A stretch of DNA of 64,000 nucleotides from Burkholderiales bacterium (lineage in GTDB: Bacteria; Pseudomonadota; Gammaproteobacteria; Burkholderiales; Burkholderiaceae_A), in contig JAIXOP010000002.1 in the NCBI GenBank assembly GCA_027486725.1, forward strand, positions 62,001 to 126,000, given 5' to 3'. The notes under the pieces were generated by a model. The model was not told where the DNA came from and made no database searches. It saw only the letters and a program-made list of their open reading frames with translations. The translations under genes and the position numbers were made by a program. Position 1 is the stretch's first letter, and the number at the start of each line of letters is the position of its first letter. This document shows positions 19,508-28,511 of this stretch, one piece after another.

Positions 19508-20004
19508 GACGCGTTCTCCAAAACAATGGCGCAGCACAGGGGCTGCGCCGATGGCGACCCGCTAGGCGGGACGAGAGAGCATCGGAAAACGCTGGGACTC
19601 AGGCAGGCGCAAAAGCCTCATGCCGGCACTCGACGGGGATCGCCGAAGGGCAGAGATGACAGGGAACGGACGGGCTGGGCGCTGGCACGGTGGGCGGGCG
19701 CTGGTGGCTGCGCTGCCGCGGGTAGGGGGCAGCGCCTGCAAAAAATTCGTCGGTGCGGGATGAACCACGCGTTTCACTGATGGCTTGCTTTCTGGATGAG
19801 TCCCGAGCGTTTGGAGAGGCTCGGCAACTGGTGGGTGCTGGGGGCCAACTGCCGCTCGAGAATCATGGGGCCATCGCCTGAACATGGTGGCCGGTGCGTA
19901 CACTGACTGCTCGTGCACATCGTCGACGCCACCGCTGGCGGGTCCCCATGTCGCGATCCACAATCCTGCGATCCACAACACTTCCAGCCTTAGTATACCC
20001 CCCC
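19508..20004. promoter_or_regulatory. rne-rluC divergent intergenic region with structured rne leader
   Basis: A 497-bp gap with no supported gene. On the rne side, an 8-bp hairpin (GGCGCAGC 19528-19535 with GCTGCGCC 19542-19549) sits just upstream of the rne ribosome-binding site, and a second (CCCGC-TAG-GCGGG) is at 19558-19570. Near the rluC side, TATACT on the minus strand (19997-19992) is a possible -10 for rne. E. coli rne has a leader of about 360 nt in the same position with autoregulatory hairpins; the parallel here is inference. Confidence 0.55.
19953..19978. repeat. Two direct repeats GCGATCCACAA in the rne-rluC gap
   Basis: The 11-mer GCGATCCACAA occurs at 19953-19963 and 19968-19978, exactly 15 bp apart, about 30 bp before rluC. 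It may be a protein-binding pair, or chance. Confidence 0.6.
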
Positions 20005-21024
20005 ATGGCCCAAAATCCTGCAACTCCGGCGGTTCAGTGGATCGACATTGGCCCCGACGCCGACGGCCAAAGGGTCGACAACTACCTGCTGCGCATTCTT
20101 CGGGGTCTGCCCAAAGCCCGCGTGTATTCCATGCTGCGCTCCGGCGAGGTCCGGGTCGACGGCGGTCGGGTCAAGCCGGAGCATCGGCTGGCCATCGGCG
20201 AGCGGCTGCGGGTCCCTCCCGTGCGGATGCCAACGCCGGTGCAGCTGGCCGAGGGGGCGGCGGCCGCCCTGCGGGCCAAGGCTGCAGCCACCCGCGCCGA
20301 CATCACCACCCTGCACGATGCGGGCGGACTCTGGGTGGTCAACAAGCCTGCGGGGCTCGCCGTCCATGGCGGCAGTGGTGTCGACCTGGGGCTTGTGGAG
20401 GTTCTTCGGCAGTCCGAGGGCGAGGGCTTTCTGGAGCTTGTCCATCGGCTCGATCGCGACACCTCGGGGCTGCTGATGCTGGCGCGCAGCCGCCCCATGC
20501 TGCTCAAACTCCACGAGGCCCTGCGCTCTGGCAGCCTGCGCAAGCGATATCTGGCCCTGGTCTGGGGGGATGCCACCACCCGCATCGCCAAAGGCAGCCA
20601 GCTCGTCGAGGCGCCGTTGCTCAAGACCCGCCTGCCCAATGGGGAGCGCTGGGTCCGAGTGGATGTGGAAGGCCAGCCGTCCATCACTCGGGTGCGCTGC
20701 CTGGCGGTGTCGGCGGTGGCCCCCACCGACGGCGCACCCCCCACCCCAGTGAGCCTCGTGCAGGCCGAGCCCCTCACGGGCCGAACCCACCAGATCCGTG
20801 TGCACATGAAGCACCTGGGGCTGCCCATCCTGGGCGACCCCAAATATGGCCGCGAGGACCTCGATCGACGCCATCGGGCGCCAGGGATGGGCAGGATGTT
20901 TCTGCATGCCTGGCGCCTCCAGCTGCCCAAGGGCCTTGAGGTCCCCGAGCTCGAGGCCCCGTTGGATCCCGCCTTCGAGGCCGCCTGCAAATCCATGTCG
21001 CTGTTGTCCAGCATTCGCCCATGA
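20005..21024 (+). CDS. rluC: 23S rRNA pseudouridine synthase RluC
   Basis: RluA-family pseudouridine synthase, in E. coli modifying 23S rRNA positions 955, 2504 and 2580. An N-terminal S4 domain (DNYLLRILRGLPKARVY) is followed by the catalytic domain with HRLDRDTSGL, whose Asp is the catalytic residue, and the TGRTHQIRVH motif. The start at MAQNPATP gives 339 residues; sequence upstream has no coding character. Position divergent from rne, as in enteric bacteria, supports RluC over RluD. It overlaps the next gene by 4 nt. Confidence 0.92.
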   Translation: MAQNPATPAVQWIDIGPDADGQRVDNYLLRILRGLPKARVYSMLRSGEVRVDGGRVKPEHRLAIGERLRVPPVRMPTPVQLAEGAAAALRAKAAATRADITTLHDAGGLWVVNKPAGLAVHGGSGVDLGLVEVLRQSEGEGFLELVHRLDRDTSGLLMLARSRPMLLKLHEALRSGSLRKRYLALVWGDATTRIAKGSQLVEAPLLKTRLPNGERWVRVDVEGQPSITRVRCLAVSAVAPTDGAPPTPVSLVQAEPLTGRTHQIRVHMKHLGLPILGDPKYGREDLDRRHRAPGMGRMFLHAWRLQLPKGLEVPELEAPLDPAFEAACKSMSLLSSIRP

Positions 21025-21731
21025 CCAAGCCCGAACTCCTCATCTTCGACTGGGATGGCACCGTCGTCGACTCCACCCAGACCATCGTCCGGGCCATCCA
21101 AAACGCCTGCCGAGACATTGAGATTCCAGTGCCGGACGCCGAGCGCTGTGCCTATGTCATTGGCCTGGGTCTGGCCGACGCCCTGGGCCATGTGGCACCA
21201 GGCCTGTCGGCCGGTCAGGCCCAGATGCTTGCGGCCAGGTTCCGGGTGCACTACCTCACCCACGACCACTGCCTTGAGCTCTTTTCGGGCATGCGGGCCA
21301 TGCTCGATGGCTTGGCCCAGCACGGGGTGGCCCTGAGCGTGGCCACCGGCAAATCCCGCGCCGGCCTCGAACGAGCGCTCGATGCCACGGCCACCCGCCA
21401 CTACTTTGCCGACACTCGGTGCGCCGACGAGAGCGATCCCAAGCCCGCGCCGCGCATGGTGCTGGAGCTGTGCGAGTCGCTGTCCGTGGACCCTGCGCGC
21501 AGCCTTGTGATTGGCGATACCACCCACGATCTGGGCATGGCCCGTTCGGCGGGTGCTGGCATCGTCTCCGTCACCTACGGCGCTCACCCCGAGGAGCGCC
21601 TGCGCGCTGAGTCTCCCGACCACCTGGCCTCGAGTGTGGTGGGCCTGGCCGAGGTGCTCGAGGCCCGCCTGTTGTTGCCCCGCGGGGCACTTGTCTCTCC
21701 GATCTCCATCTCCTCCGAGGCCCGACCATGA
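21021..21731 (+). CDS. HAD-family hydrolase, phosphoglycolate phosphatase-like
   Basis: A 236-residue HAD subfamily IA phosphatase. Motif I is DWDGTVVDS, motif II is the Ser/Thr in VATGK, and motif III/IV is GDTTHDLGMA. The cap domain is the small alpha-helical type of Gph/PGPase. The substrate cannot be set from sequence; phosphoglycolate and nucleotide monophosphates are typical. It is linked by ATGA overlaps to rluC upstream and the S49 peptidase downstream. Confidence 0.88.
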   Translation: MTKPELLIFDWDGTVVDSTQTIVRAIQNACRDIEIPVPDAERCAYVIGLGLADALGHVAPGLSAGQAQMLAARFRVHYLTHDHCLELFSGMRAMLDGLAQHGVALSVATGKSRAGLERALDATATRHYFADTRCADESDPKPAPRMVLELCESLSVDPARSLVIGDTTHDLGMARSAGAGIVSVTYGAHPEERLRAESPDHLASSVVGLAEVLEARLLLPRGALVSPISISSEARP

Positions 21732-22795
21732 GCGTTCCCGATACCGAACTGCCGGCACAGCCGAGCACCCCGTCTCTGCCTCCCACGCCCTCGGACGCCC
21801 TGGCCGCAGTCCTGCAGGCGCAGCTCGACGAGCAGCGCCAGGCCCGCCGCAGCCGCGTCCGGTGGCGCATCTTCAGCATGACGGTGTTTCTGATCCTGGG
21901 GGTGCTGATGTTTGGCGGCATCGCTCCGCCGTCGGCCCAGGACGATCCCCACGTCGCCGTGGTGTCGATGTCGGGGATGATCGTGGCGGGGGGCGACATC
22001 GATGCGGAATCGAGCGTTCAGGCCTTCCGCCGCGCGATCGACAACCCCAAGGCGACCGCGATTGTGTTGCGCATCAACTCCCCCGGCGGCAGTGCCGTCC
22101 AATCGGCCATCATCCACGACGAGCTGCGCCGGCTGCGCGGCAAAGACTCGCGGCCCGTCTATGCGGTGATCGAGGACCTCGGAGCCTCGGGCGGCTATTA
22201 CATCGCCGCAGCGGCGGACAAGATCTACGCCCACCCGAGCAGCCTCGTGGGCTCGATCGGGGTCCGGCTCGACGGCTTTGGCTTCACCGAAATCATGAAG
22301 AAGGCCGGCGTGGAGCGGCGCCTGCTCACATCGGGCGAGAACAAGGCGATGCTCGATCCCTTCCTTCCCGAAGATCCCAAGCAGAAGGCCCGCATGGAGG
22401 CCCTGCTGGCCAGCGTGCACGAGGAGTTCATCGCTGCGGTGCGCGAGAGCCGCAAGGATCGGCTCTCGACCAAGCCCGAGGTGCTCTCGGGCATGGTCTA
22501 CACCGGCCGCCAGGCCAAGGAGGTGGGTCTGGTCGACGACTTTCGCACCCTGGAGCAGCTGGTCGAGGAGGACCTTGGCCAGAAGGTCTGGCTGGAGTAC
22601 GCCGTGCCCCGCAGCCTGGCCGAACTCCTGGGCCGCCAGCTGGGCGCCAGCATGGCCCAGCAGCTCGAGACGGTCGTGCGCTCGGTGCTGCGCGATTGGC
22701 TGGGGACCGGGGTCCTGGGCGGGACTAGCCCCGAAGCGGGTCTATTCCTTGGCGACGCAGGGCATCCACCAGCCAGATCATTGGCAGCCCGATGA
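21728..22795 (+). CDS. sppA: Signal peptide peptidase SppA-like S49 protease
   Basis: A 355-residue, single-repeat S49 peptidase anchored by one N-terminal membrane segment (about residues 48-66) with the catalytic part outside the cytoplasm. The Ser-Lys dyad is Ser154 in DLGASGGYY and Lys206 in SGENKAM, as in short SppA proteins. It probably degrades cleaved signal peptides. The last 71 bp overlap the 3' end of the convergent maf gene, so the C-terminal 23 residues may be dispensable. Confidence 0.9.
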   Translation: MSVPDTELPAQPSTPSLPPTPSDALAAVLQAQLDEQRQARRSRVRWRIFSMTVFLILGVLMFGGIAPPSAQDDPHVAVVSMSGMIVAGGDIDAESSVQAFRRAIDNPKATAIVLRINSPGGSAVQSAIIHDELRRLRGKDSRPVYAVIEDLGASGGYYIAAAADKIYAHPSSLVGSIGVRLDGFGFTEIMKKAGVERRLLTSGENKAMLDPFLPEDPKQKARMEALLASVHEEFIAAVRESRKDRLSTKPEVLSGMVYTGRQAKEVGLVDDFRTLEQLVEEDLGQKVWLEYAVPRSLAELLGRQLGASMAQQLETVVRSVLRDWLGTGVLGGTSPEAGLFLGDAGHPPARSLAAR

Positions 22796-23342
22796 GCGCC
22801 GTTGGATCGTCGTTGGCAATCGAGGCCACAAGGCTGATGCCGAGCCCCTCGGACTTGGCCGATCCGGCGCAGTCGAAGGGCTTTTCGAGGTCGATGTAGC
22901 GCCAGAGCCGTTGGTCGGTGAGTTCCTCGGCCGAGCGCCAGCGGACCTGGGTCTCCACATGGCCCTCAATGACGGCTCTCTCCCCGCGAGAGTCCCGGGG
23001 TCCGACCACCGCCACTGCGGAAAAAAATAGCGTCTCATGGCCGCGCTGCCACTGGAGTTGCTCGAGCGCCCGGCCAGCACTGCCTGGCTTGCCCATGACC
23101 TGGCCTCGGCAGACCGCCACCTGATCGGAACCCACCACCACCGCAGCGGGGTGCAAGGCGGCGACCGCTTCCGCTTTCCGGCGGGCCAGGCGTTGCGCGA
23201 GATGCTCTGGGGCCTCGTTGGGCTCGGGGGTCTCGTCGGTCTGGGGCGCGATGGCATCAAAGGCCACCCCCAGACGGCGCAGGAGCTCCGCGCGGTACGG
23301 GCTGGTTGAGGCAAGAATGAGTCGGGGGCTGGGGCTTCGCAT
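22725..23342 (-). CDS. maf: Maf-family nucleotide pyrophosphatase (YceF-like)
   Basis: A 205-residue nucleoside triphosphate pyrophosphatase of the Maf family, removing modified or non-canonical NTPs. It opens with LILASTSPYRAELL and ends with the signature DPTALIGLP. Its place next to yceD-rpmF matches E. coli yceF (m7GTP pyrophosphatase), but there yceF runs opposite too, supporting that subgroup. The tail overlaps sppA by 71 bp. Confidence 0.92.
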   Translation of the reverse strand: MRSPSPRLILASTSPYRAELLRRLGVAFDAIAPQTDETPEPNEAPEHLAQRLARRKAEAVAALHPAAVVVGSDQVAVCRGQVMGKPGSAGRALEQLQWQRGHETLFFSAVAVVGPRDSRGERAVIEGHVETQVRWRSAEELTDQRLWRYIDLEKPFDCAGSAKSEGLGISLVASIANDDPTALIGLPMIWLVDALRRQGIDPLRG

Positions 23343-23368
23343 GGCGGCTAGGATGGCACACTAGCCCC

Positions 23369-23932
23369 ATGAACACGGACTTTGGTCTTCCCACCCCCCT
23401 GCAGTGTCGGCCCCTGCGCGAGCGGTTCCCGGCGGGATCCCAGTGGCACGGAAGCCTCGCCGACTGGCCAATGCCTCGGCTGGCGGAGCTCGGAATCGTC
23501 TGCGACAAGGCCGAGGCCGGTGCTGTGCTGTTCCCCCCGTCCAAGGACCCCCAGGCACCTCTGCATCTGAAACTCACGCTGCGGGCGCTGACCCGCTCGC
23601 CGTGTGGCCGATGCACCGACGATGTTGCCGCCGAGCAGGGCTGGGAGAGGGAGTTTGTGCTGTATTCCAGCGGCGACCAGGCCGATGCAGCCCTGGACCT
23701 GGAGGCCCTGGCCGACCCCATCTCCGATGAGGATGGTCTGAGCCTCGGGGACCTCTTCGAGGATGAGATTCTGATGGCGTTGACCGAACCCCTGCGCCAC
23801 GAGACCTGCATCGGGCCCATGCAGGGCGTTGGGTCGGAGGCCCCTGCGGCCGACGCCTCGCCTTCGGAGCCCACCCAGCGGCCCTTTTCGGGCCTGGCCG
23901 ACTTGCTTCAGGGCCGCCAGAGCAAAGATTGA
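23369..23932 (+). CDS. yceD: DUF177 / YceD family protein
   Basis: A 187-residue protein of the YceD family, nearly always encoded directly before rpmF and linked to 23S rRNA or ribosome metabolism. It has the conserved LRALTRSPCGRC and the DLEALADPISDEDGLSLGDLFEDEILMAL-type region, of which only the short acidic core EDEI is strictly typical. The function is not established biochemically here. Confidence 0.88.
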   Translation: MNTDFGLPTPLQCRPLRERFPAGSQWHGSLADWPMPRLAELGIVCDKAEAGAVLFPPSKDPQAPLHLKLTLRALTRSPCGRCTDDVAAEQGWEREFVLYSSGDQADAALDLEALADPISDEDGLSLGDLFEDEILMALTEPLRHETCIGPMQGVGSEAPAADASPSEPTQRPFSGLADLLQGRQSKD

Positions 23933-23944
23933 TCCGCCGGAGGC

Positions 23945-23996
23945 TGTGAAGCCCAGCAAAAAACATCTACAATCCGGGGTTTTGGATTTCAGGAGG
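23945..23996 (+). promoter_or_regulatory. Possible rpmF promoter and strong ribosome-binding site
   Basis: TACAAT at 23968-23973 is a good -10 box, 17 bp after a weak TGTGAA (23945-23950). A full AGGAGG follows at 23991-23996, 4 bp before the rpmF start. Confidence 0.45.
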
Positions 23997-24000
23997 CACC

Positions 24001-24183
24001 ATGGCCGTCCAGCAGAATAAGAAGTCGCCCTCGAAGCGGGGCATGCACCGTTCGCACGATTTTCTCACCAACCCCGCCACGGCCATTGAGCCCGTGACTG
24101 GCGAGGTCCATCGCCGCCACCACATCAGCCCCCAGGGCTACTACCGCGGCCGCAAGGTTGTGAAGACCGGCGCCGACGCCTAA
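24001..24183 (+). CDS. rpmF: 50S ribosomal protein bL32
   Basis: A 60-residue basic ribosomal protein. [20 protein letters not shown] is the family N-terminus and [14 protein letters not shown] the C-terminal part. It lacks the four-cysteine zinc motif of C+ L32 forms. It heads the fatty-acid gene run, as in E. coli. Confidence 0.98.
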   Translation: MAVQQNKKSPSKRGMHRSHDFLTNPATAIEPVTGEVHRRHHISPQGYYRGRKVVKTGADA

Positions 24184-24274
24184 GCCCTATCCTGGCTCAT
24201 ATCTCGGCCACGTCCGGCCGGAGACCTCCTCCGCACGGGCATCCGAGTGACCATCGGCGGATCAGCGTTCTAGC

Positions 24275-25375
24275 GTGAAAAAGCCCACCTGCATTGCGGT
24301 GGACGCCATGGGGGGCGACCATGGGCTTCTGTCCACGGTCCCCGCCGCCCTGGAGTTTCTTGAAACAACGCCCGAGACCCGGGTGTTGATGGTGGGCGAC
24401 CGCCCATCCATGGAGCAGCAGCTCCAGCGGCGCCGTTTCCGCAAGCGCGCCTCAGCGCTTGCTGAGCGCCTCGAACTGGTCCACGCGCCCGAGGTGGTGC
24501 TGATGGACGACTCGCCCTCGTTGGCCCTCAAAAACAAACGTCAGTCGTCGATGCGTCTGGCGATCGAGGCCGTTCGAGATGGTGCTGCCGACGTCGCAGT
24601 GAGTGCCGGCAACACGGGAGCGCTCATGGCCATCTCCCGATTTGTGCTGCGCACCCTCGATGGGATTGATCGTCCCGCCATCGCCGCAGCCATGCCCGGT
24701 CCGGGCGATCGCGTAAGTTATATGCTCGATCTGGGCGCCAACGTCGACTGCTCGGCCGAGCACCTTTTGCAGTTCGCCTACATGGGCAGCGCGCTGGTCA
24801 CCGCCCTGGGCGCCGGAGATCGGCCGACGGTGGGCCTGCTCAATGTGGGCGAAGAGCTCATCAAAGGCAATGAGGTGGTGAAGCAGGCCTCGGAGTTGCT
24901 GCGCGCCTCGGGCCTTCACTTCGTTGGCAACGTTGAGGGCAACGAGCTGTTCAAGAGCAAGACGGATGTCATCGTTTGCGATGGATTTGTTGGCAACGTC
25001 GCACTCAAAACCTCTGAGGGCCTGGCCCAGGCGCTGGGCGGTTATCTGAAAGAAGAGTTCACCCGCAGCTTCCCGAGCCGTCTGGCTGCGCTGGCGGCGG
25101 CCCCGGTGCTGCGCCGCTTTGCCAAGCGGGTGGATCACCGCCGCTACAACGGTGCGGCCCTCCTGGGTCTGCGCGGCGTGGTTTTCAAGAGCCATGGGTC
25201 CGCCGACGCCTACGCTTTCCGCCATGCCCTGCAGAAGGCGGCCTCCGTGGCGCGTTACTCGCTCAACGATCGCCTGGCCGAGGCCCTGGCCAGGGCCCAG
25301 ACCTCGCCCGCTGTTGCCACCCCGGCCACGGCTGCGGCCGAGGTCGACCTCTCCGAACGGACCGCCCTCCAATGA
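24275..25375 (+). CDS. plsX: Phosphate acyltransferase PlsX
   Basis: Converts acyl-ACP to acyl-phosphate for phospholipid synthesis; a peripheral membrane enzyme of 366 residues. It opens with the family motif [10 protein letters not shown] and contains [16 protein letters not shown] and [11 protein letters not shown]. It starts with GTG at 24275 and overlaps fabH by 4 nt (ATGA). The last 30 residues are an Ala/Thr-rich extension not needed for the fold. Confidence 0.96.
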   Translation: MKKPTCIAVDAMGGDHGLLSTVPAALEFLETTPETRVLMVGDRPSMEQQLQRRRFRKRASALAERLELVHAPEVVLMDDSPSLALKNKRQSSMRLAIEAVRDGAADVAVSAGNTGALMAISRFVLRTLDGIDRPAIAAAMPGPGDRVSYMLDLGANVDCSAEHLLQFAYMGSALVTALGAGDRPTVGLLNVGEELIKGNEVVKQASELLRASGLHFVGNVEGNELFKSKTDVIVCDGFVGNVALKTSEGLAQALGGYLKEEFTRSFPSRLAALAAAPVLRRFAKRVDHRRYNGAALLGLRGVVFKSHGSADAYAFRHALQKAASVARYSLNDRLAEALARAQTSPAVATPATAAAEVDLSERTALQ

Positions 25376-26361
25376 TCTATTCCCAATTGCGGGGCATCGG
25401 GCATGCCTTGCCCGGAAACCCCGTTTCAAACGAAGTTCTGGCCGGGCGACTGGCGGAGCTGGGCATCGAGACGTCGGACCAGTGGATCCGAGAGCGCACC
25501 GGCATCACCCAACGCTACCTGGCCGATCCCACCACGACCACCTCGATGCTTGCAGCCGAGGCCGGCCGCGAGGCCCTGGCGCATGCTGGCCTGGCCGCCT
25601 CGGACATCGACCTGGTCATCGTCGCCACCAGCACCCCCGACATCATTTTCCCGTCCACCGCGTGCTTGGTTCAGAAGCGGCTGGGCATCCACCAGGGCCC
25701 TGCCTTCGACATTCAGGCGGTCTGCTCGGGCTTTCTCTATGCCCTGGCCACTGCCGACCTCTACATCCGTGCCGGCAAGGCCACCAACGCGCTGGTTGTC
25801 GGTGCAGAAGTGTTTTCCCGCCTGCTGGACTGGCGCGATCGCAGCACCTGCGTGCTGTTTGGCGATGGTGCCGGCGCCGTGGTCCTGCGGGCCGAGTCTC
25901 AGCCGGGAATCCTCGCCCACCGGCTCGAGGCCCGGGGCGAGTTTGAAAACATCCTGCGCGCCGCCGGTGGGGTCCATGGGGGCGCCATTCAGGGCCACCC
26001 GTTTCTCACCATGGAGGGGCAGGCGGTCTTCAAAATGGCTGTGGAGAGCCTCGAGTCATCGGCCCGACAGGTGCTGGCCGAGGCGGGCATCGCCCCCGAG
26101 GATCTCGGGCTGCTGATTCCCCACCAGGCCAATATGCGCATTCTGCAAATGACGGCCAAACGGCTGGGCATTCCCATGGAGCGGGTGGTGGTGGCGGTGG
26201 ATCGCCACGCGAACACATCGGCCGCCTCGGTTCCGCTGGCCATGCACCTGGCGCACCAAGAAGGGCGTCTTCTGCCGGGCCAGACCTTGCTGCTGCAGGG
26301 GGTGGGTGGCGGGTTCACCTGGGGCTCCCTGGCGCTGCGGCTGGCCCCCGATTTCGCTTAA
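25372..26361 (+). CDS. fabH: Beta-ketoacyl-ACP synthase III FabH
   Basis: Starts fatty acid synthesis by condensing acetyl-CoA with malonyl-ACP. The 329-residue thiolase-fold enzyme shows the Cys-His-Asn triad: Cys118 in AVCSGF, His251 in IPHQAN and Asn281 in HANTSAAS. A second, longer KASIII-like gene is at 45558-46682. Overlap with plsX indicates coupled expression. Confidence 0.97.
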   Translation: MIYSQLRGIGHALPGNPVSNEVLAGRLAELGIETSDQWIRERTGITQRYLADPTTTTSMLAAEAGREALAHAGLAASDIDLVIVATSTPDIIFPSTACLVQKRLGIHQGPAFDIQAVCSGFLYALATADLYIRAGKATNALVVGAEVFSRLLDWRDRSTCVLFGDGAGAVVLRAESQPGILAHRLEARGEFENILRAAGGVHGGAIQGHPFLTMEGQAVFKMAVESLESSARQVLAEAGIAPEDLGLLIPHQANMRILQMTAKRLGIPMERVVVAVDRHANTSAASVPLAMHLAHQEGRLLPGQTLLLQGVGGGFTWGSLALRLAPDFA

Positions 26362-26392
26362 CCTTCCTCCTTTTTCATCTGGGGGAATTTCC

Positions 26393-27373
26393 ATGGGCTT
26401 CGACGCGACGCAATCCGGGCCAGTGCGCTCCGATCTGGCACTGCTGTTTCCGGGCCAAGGCTCACAGACTGTGGGCATGCTCGAAGGATTTGCGGGCAAT
26501 GACCGCGTTGCTGCCGTGATGGCGCAGGCGGGCGAGGCCCTGGGCGAAGACCTCTCGGCACTCATTGCCCAGGGGCCTGCCGAGGCGCTCTCGCTCACCC
26601 GAAATACCCAGCCGGCCATGCTCGCGAGCGATCTTGCCTTCTTCGCGGCCTATGTTGCCGCCGGTGGCCCGCGTCCCTCGGTGCTCGCTGGCCACAGCCT
26701 GGGCGAATACGCGGCCTTGACCGCCGCTGGAGTCTTTGACTTGGCCGATGCCGTGCGCGCCGTGCGCTTTCGCGCCGAGGCCATGCAGTCGGCCGTGCCG
26801 GTGGGGGTGGGCGCGATGGCGGCAGTCCTGGGCATGGAGGGCGAGCGGGTGGATGAGATCTGCCGTGGCCTGTCCTCCGATGCGGCCCGCGTGGAGGCCG
26901 TGAACTTCAACGCCCCCGATCAGACCGTGATTGCGGGGCACCGTGCTGCCGTGGAGCAGGCGTCCGAGGCCCTCAAGGCTGCCGGTGCCAAGCGTGCGCT
27001 GCTGCTGCCCGTCTCGGCGCCGTTTCACTCCAGTTTGCTGCGGCCCGCAGCCGATGCTCTGAGATCCCATCTGCAGGGCCTGACGCTGCACGCCCCCAGC
27101 ACGCCCGTGGTGCAAAACATCGACGCCCAGCCGGCCCAGGGGCCCAGCCAAATCTGCGAGGCTTTGGCCCAGCAGGCGATGAGCCCGGTCCTGTGGGTCG
27201 CCACCCTGCATAAGCTTTGGGGGCAGGGGGTGCGGGTCTATGTCGAGTGCGGCCCGGGCAAGGTTCTTTCGGGCCTGGTCAAGCGCACGCTCTCCGAGGC
27301 CCAGATCCTCAACATCGCCGATGAGGCCAGCCTGCGCACCACCCTCGACGCCCTTGCGGCCTCGGCGGCATAG
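26393..27373 (+). CDS. fabD: Malonyl-CoA:ACP transacylase FabD
   Basis: Loads malonyl groups onto ACP. Catalytic Ser102 lies in GHSLGEYAAL; the oxyanion motif GQGSQ is at 21-25. The start at MGFDATQ has a GGGGGA Shine-Dalgarno-like run just upstream; the open frame reaching further back overlaps fabH and is not supported. 326 residues, slightly longer than E. coli FabD owing to its N-terminus. Confidence 0.96.
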   Translation: MGFDATQSGPVRSDLALLFPGQGSQTVGMLEGFAGNDRVAAVMAQAGEALGEDLSALIAQGPAEALSLTRNTQPAMLASDLAFFAAYVAAGGPRPSVLAGHSLGEYAALTAAGVFDLADAVRAVRFRAEAMQSAVPVGVGAMAAVLGMEGERVDEICRGLSSDAARVEAVNFNAPDQTVIAGHRAAVEQASEALKAAGAKRALLLPVSAPFHSSLLRPAADALRSHLQGLTLHAPSTPVVQNIDAQPAQGPSQICEALAQQAMSPVLWVATLHKLWGQGVRVYVECGPGKVLSGLVKRTLSEAQILNIADEASLRTTLDALAASAA

Positions 27374-27421
27374 TCCAGGCATGCCGCACCGACCCCTTCC
27401 ATTTTTTCTGCTCAGACTCCC

Positions 27422-28183
27422 ATGACCGACCCCATCTCCAACACCCCCCGCGTCGCCCTGGTCACGGGCGCCAGCCGTGGCATTGGCGCAGCCATCGCCA
27501 CCGAACTGGCCCGTCAGGGCTATCGCGTGGTGGGCACCGCCACCTCCGAGGCCTCGGCCTCCGCCATCGGGGAGAGCCTTCGGGCCGCATCCGCTTCAGG
27601 GCTCGGCCGTGGCCTCGTTTACCAGGCCAATGCGGAGGGTGCCGCCGAGGCCCTCATGGCCGAGGTCCTCGCCACCGAGGGCCACATCGATGTGCTCGTC
27701 AACAACGCTGGCGTGACCCGGGACAACCTGGCCATGCGCATGAAGGACGAGGAGTGGTCGACCGTCATCGACACCAACCTGTCGGCAGTGTTCAAGCTCT
27801 CGCGCGCTGCCCTAAAGCCAATGATGAAGGCCCGGTATGGCCGGATCATCTCGATCACCTCGGTGGTGGGGCTCAGTGGCAATCCAGGCCAAGCCAACTA
27901 CGCGGCGGCCAAGGCTGGCCTGGGCGGGATGACCCGCGCCCTCGCCCGTGAGATCGGCAGCCGCGGCATCACCGTCAATTGTGTCGCTCCGGGCTTTATT
28001 GAAACCGACATGACCCGCGCCCTGCCCGAGGCCCAGATCGAGGCGCTGACTCAGCAGATTCCCGCCCAGCGCCTGGGCACCCCCGAGGACATCGCCCATG
28101 CGGTGGGCTTTCTGGCCTCGGACCGTGCTGGATACATCACCGGCGTCACCTTGAGCGTGAACGGCGGCATGTTTATGTCCTGA
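27422..28183 (+). CDS. fabG: 3-oxoacyl-ACP reductase FabG
   Basis: NADPH-dependent short-chain dehydrogenase for the first reduction of the elongation cycle. The cofactor motif TGASRGIG is at 15-22, NNAG at 94-97 and the catalytic Ser147, Tyr160, Lys164 are in place (YAAAK). 253 residues with a short N-terminal extension. It is placed between fabD and acpP as in other proteobacteria. Confidence 0.97.
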   Translation: MTDPISNTPRVALVTGASRGIGAAIATELARQGYRVVGTATSEASASAIGESLRAASASGLGRGLVYQANAEGAAEALMAEVLATEGHIDVLVNNAGVTRDNLAMRMKDEEWSTVIDTNLSAVFKLSRAALKPMMKARYGRIISITSVVGLSGNPGQANYAAAKAGLGGMTRALAREIGSRGITVNCVAPGFIETDMTRALPEAQIEALTQQIPAQRLGTPEDIAHAVGFLASDRAGYITGVTLSVNGGMFMS

Positions 28184-28189
28184 TACAAT
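28184..28189 (+). promoter_or_regulatory. Possible -10 box of an acpP promoter
   Basis: TACAAT overlaps the fabG stop codon and lies 44 bp before acpP. No convincing -35 hexamer is seen. A dedicated acpP promoter would fit the high ACP demand. Confidence 0.35.
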
Positions 28190-28232
28190 CACACCGCTTA
28201 AGAAACCCAGGTTCATCACCGGAAGGAAAACA

Positions 28233-28472
28233 ATGGAAGACATCGAAAAGCGCGTCAAAGCCATCGTCTCAGAGCAGCTGGGCGTGAAGCTGGAGGACAT
28301 CAAAAACGAATCCAAATTCGTGGATGACCTCGGCGCCGACTCCCTCGACACCGTCGAACTCGTCATGGCCTTGGAAGATGCCTTCCAGTGCGAGATTCCC
28401 GACGAAGATGCAGAAAAGATCACCACGGTTCAGCAGGCGATCGACTTCATCAACGCGCATCTCGCCAAGTAA
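28233..28472 (+). CDS. acpP: Acyl carrier protein
   Basis: A 79-residue acidic carrier of growing acyl chains. Ser37 in GADSLD is the phosphopantetheine site, loaded by AcpS, encoded at 39439. GGAAGGAAAA before the ATG is a strong ribosome-binding site. Confidence 0.98.
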   Translation: MEDIEKRVKAIVSEQLGVKLEDIKNESKFVDDLGADSLDTVELVMALEDAFQCEIPDEDAEKITTVQQAIDFINAHLAK

Positions 28473-28511
28473 GTTTCAGCAAACTCCAACCACTCCTTTT
28501 CTGGAGCGCCG

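Noticed and set aside
18086-19780. A 564-codon open frame antisense to rne
   Set aside because: It is a shadow of the RNase E reading frame at high GC; it has no recognisable domain and no ribosome-binding site.
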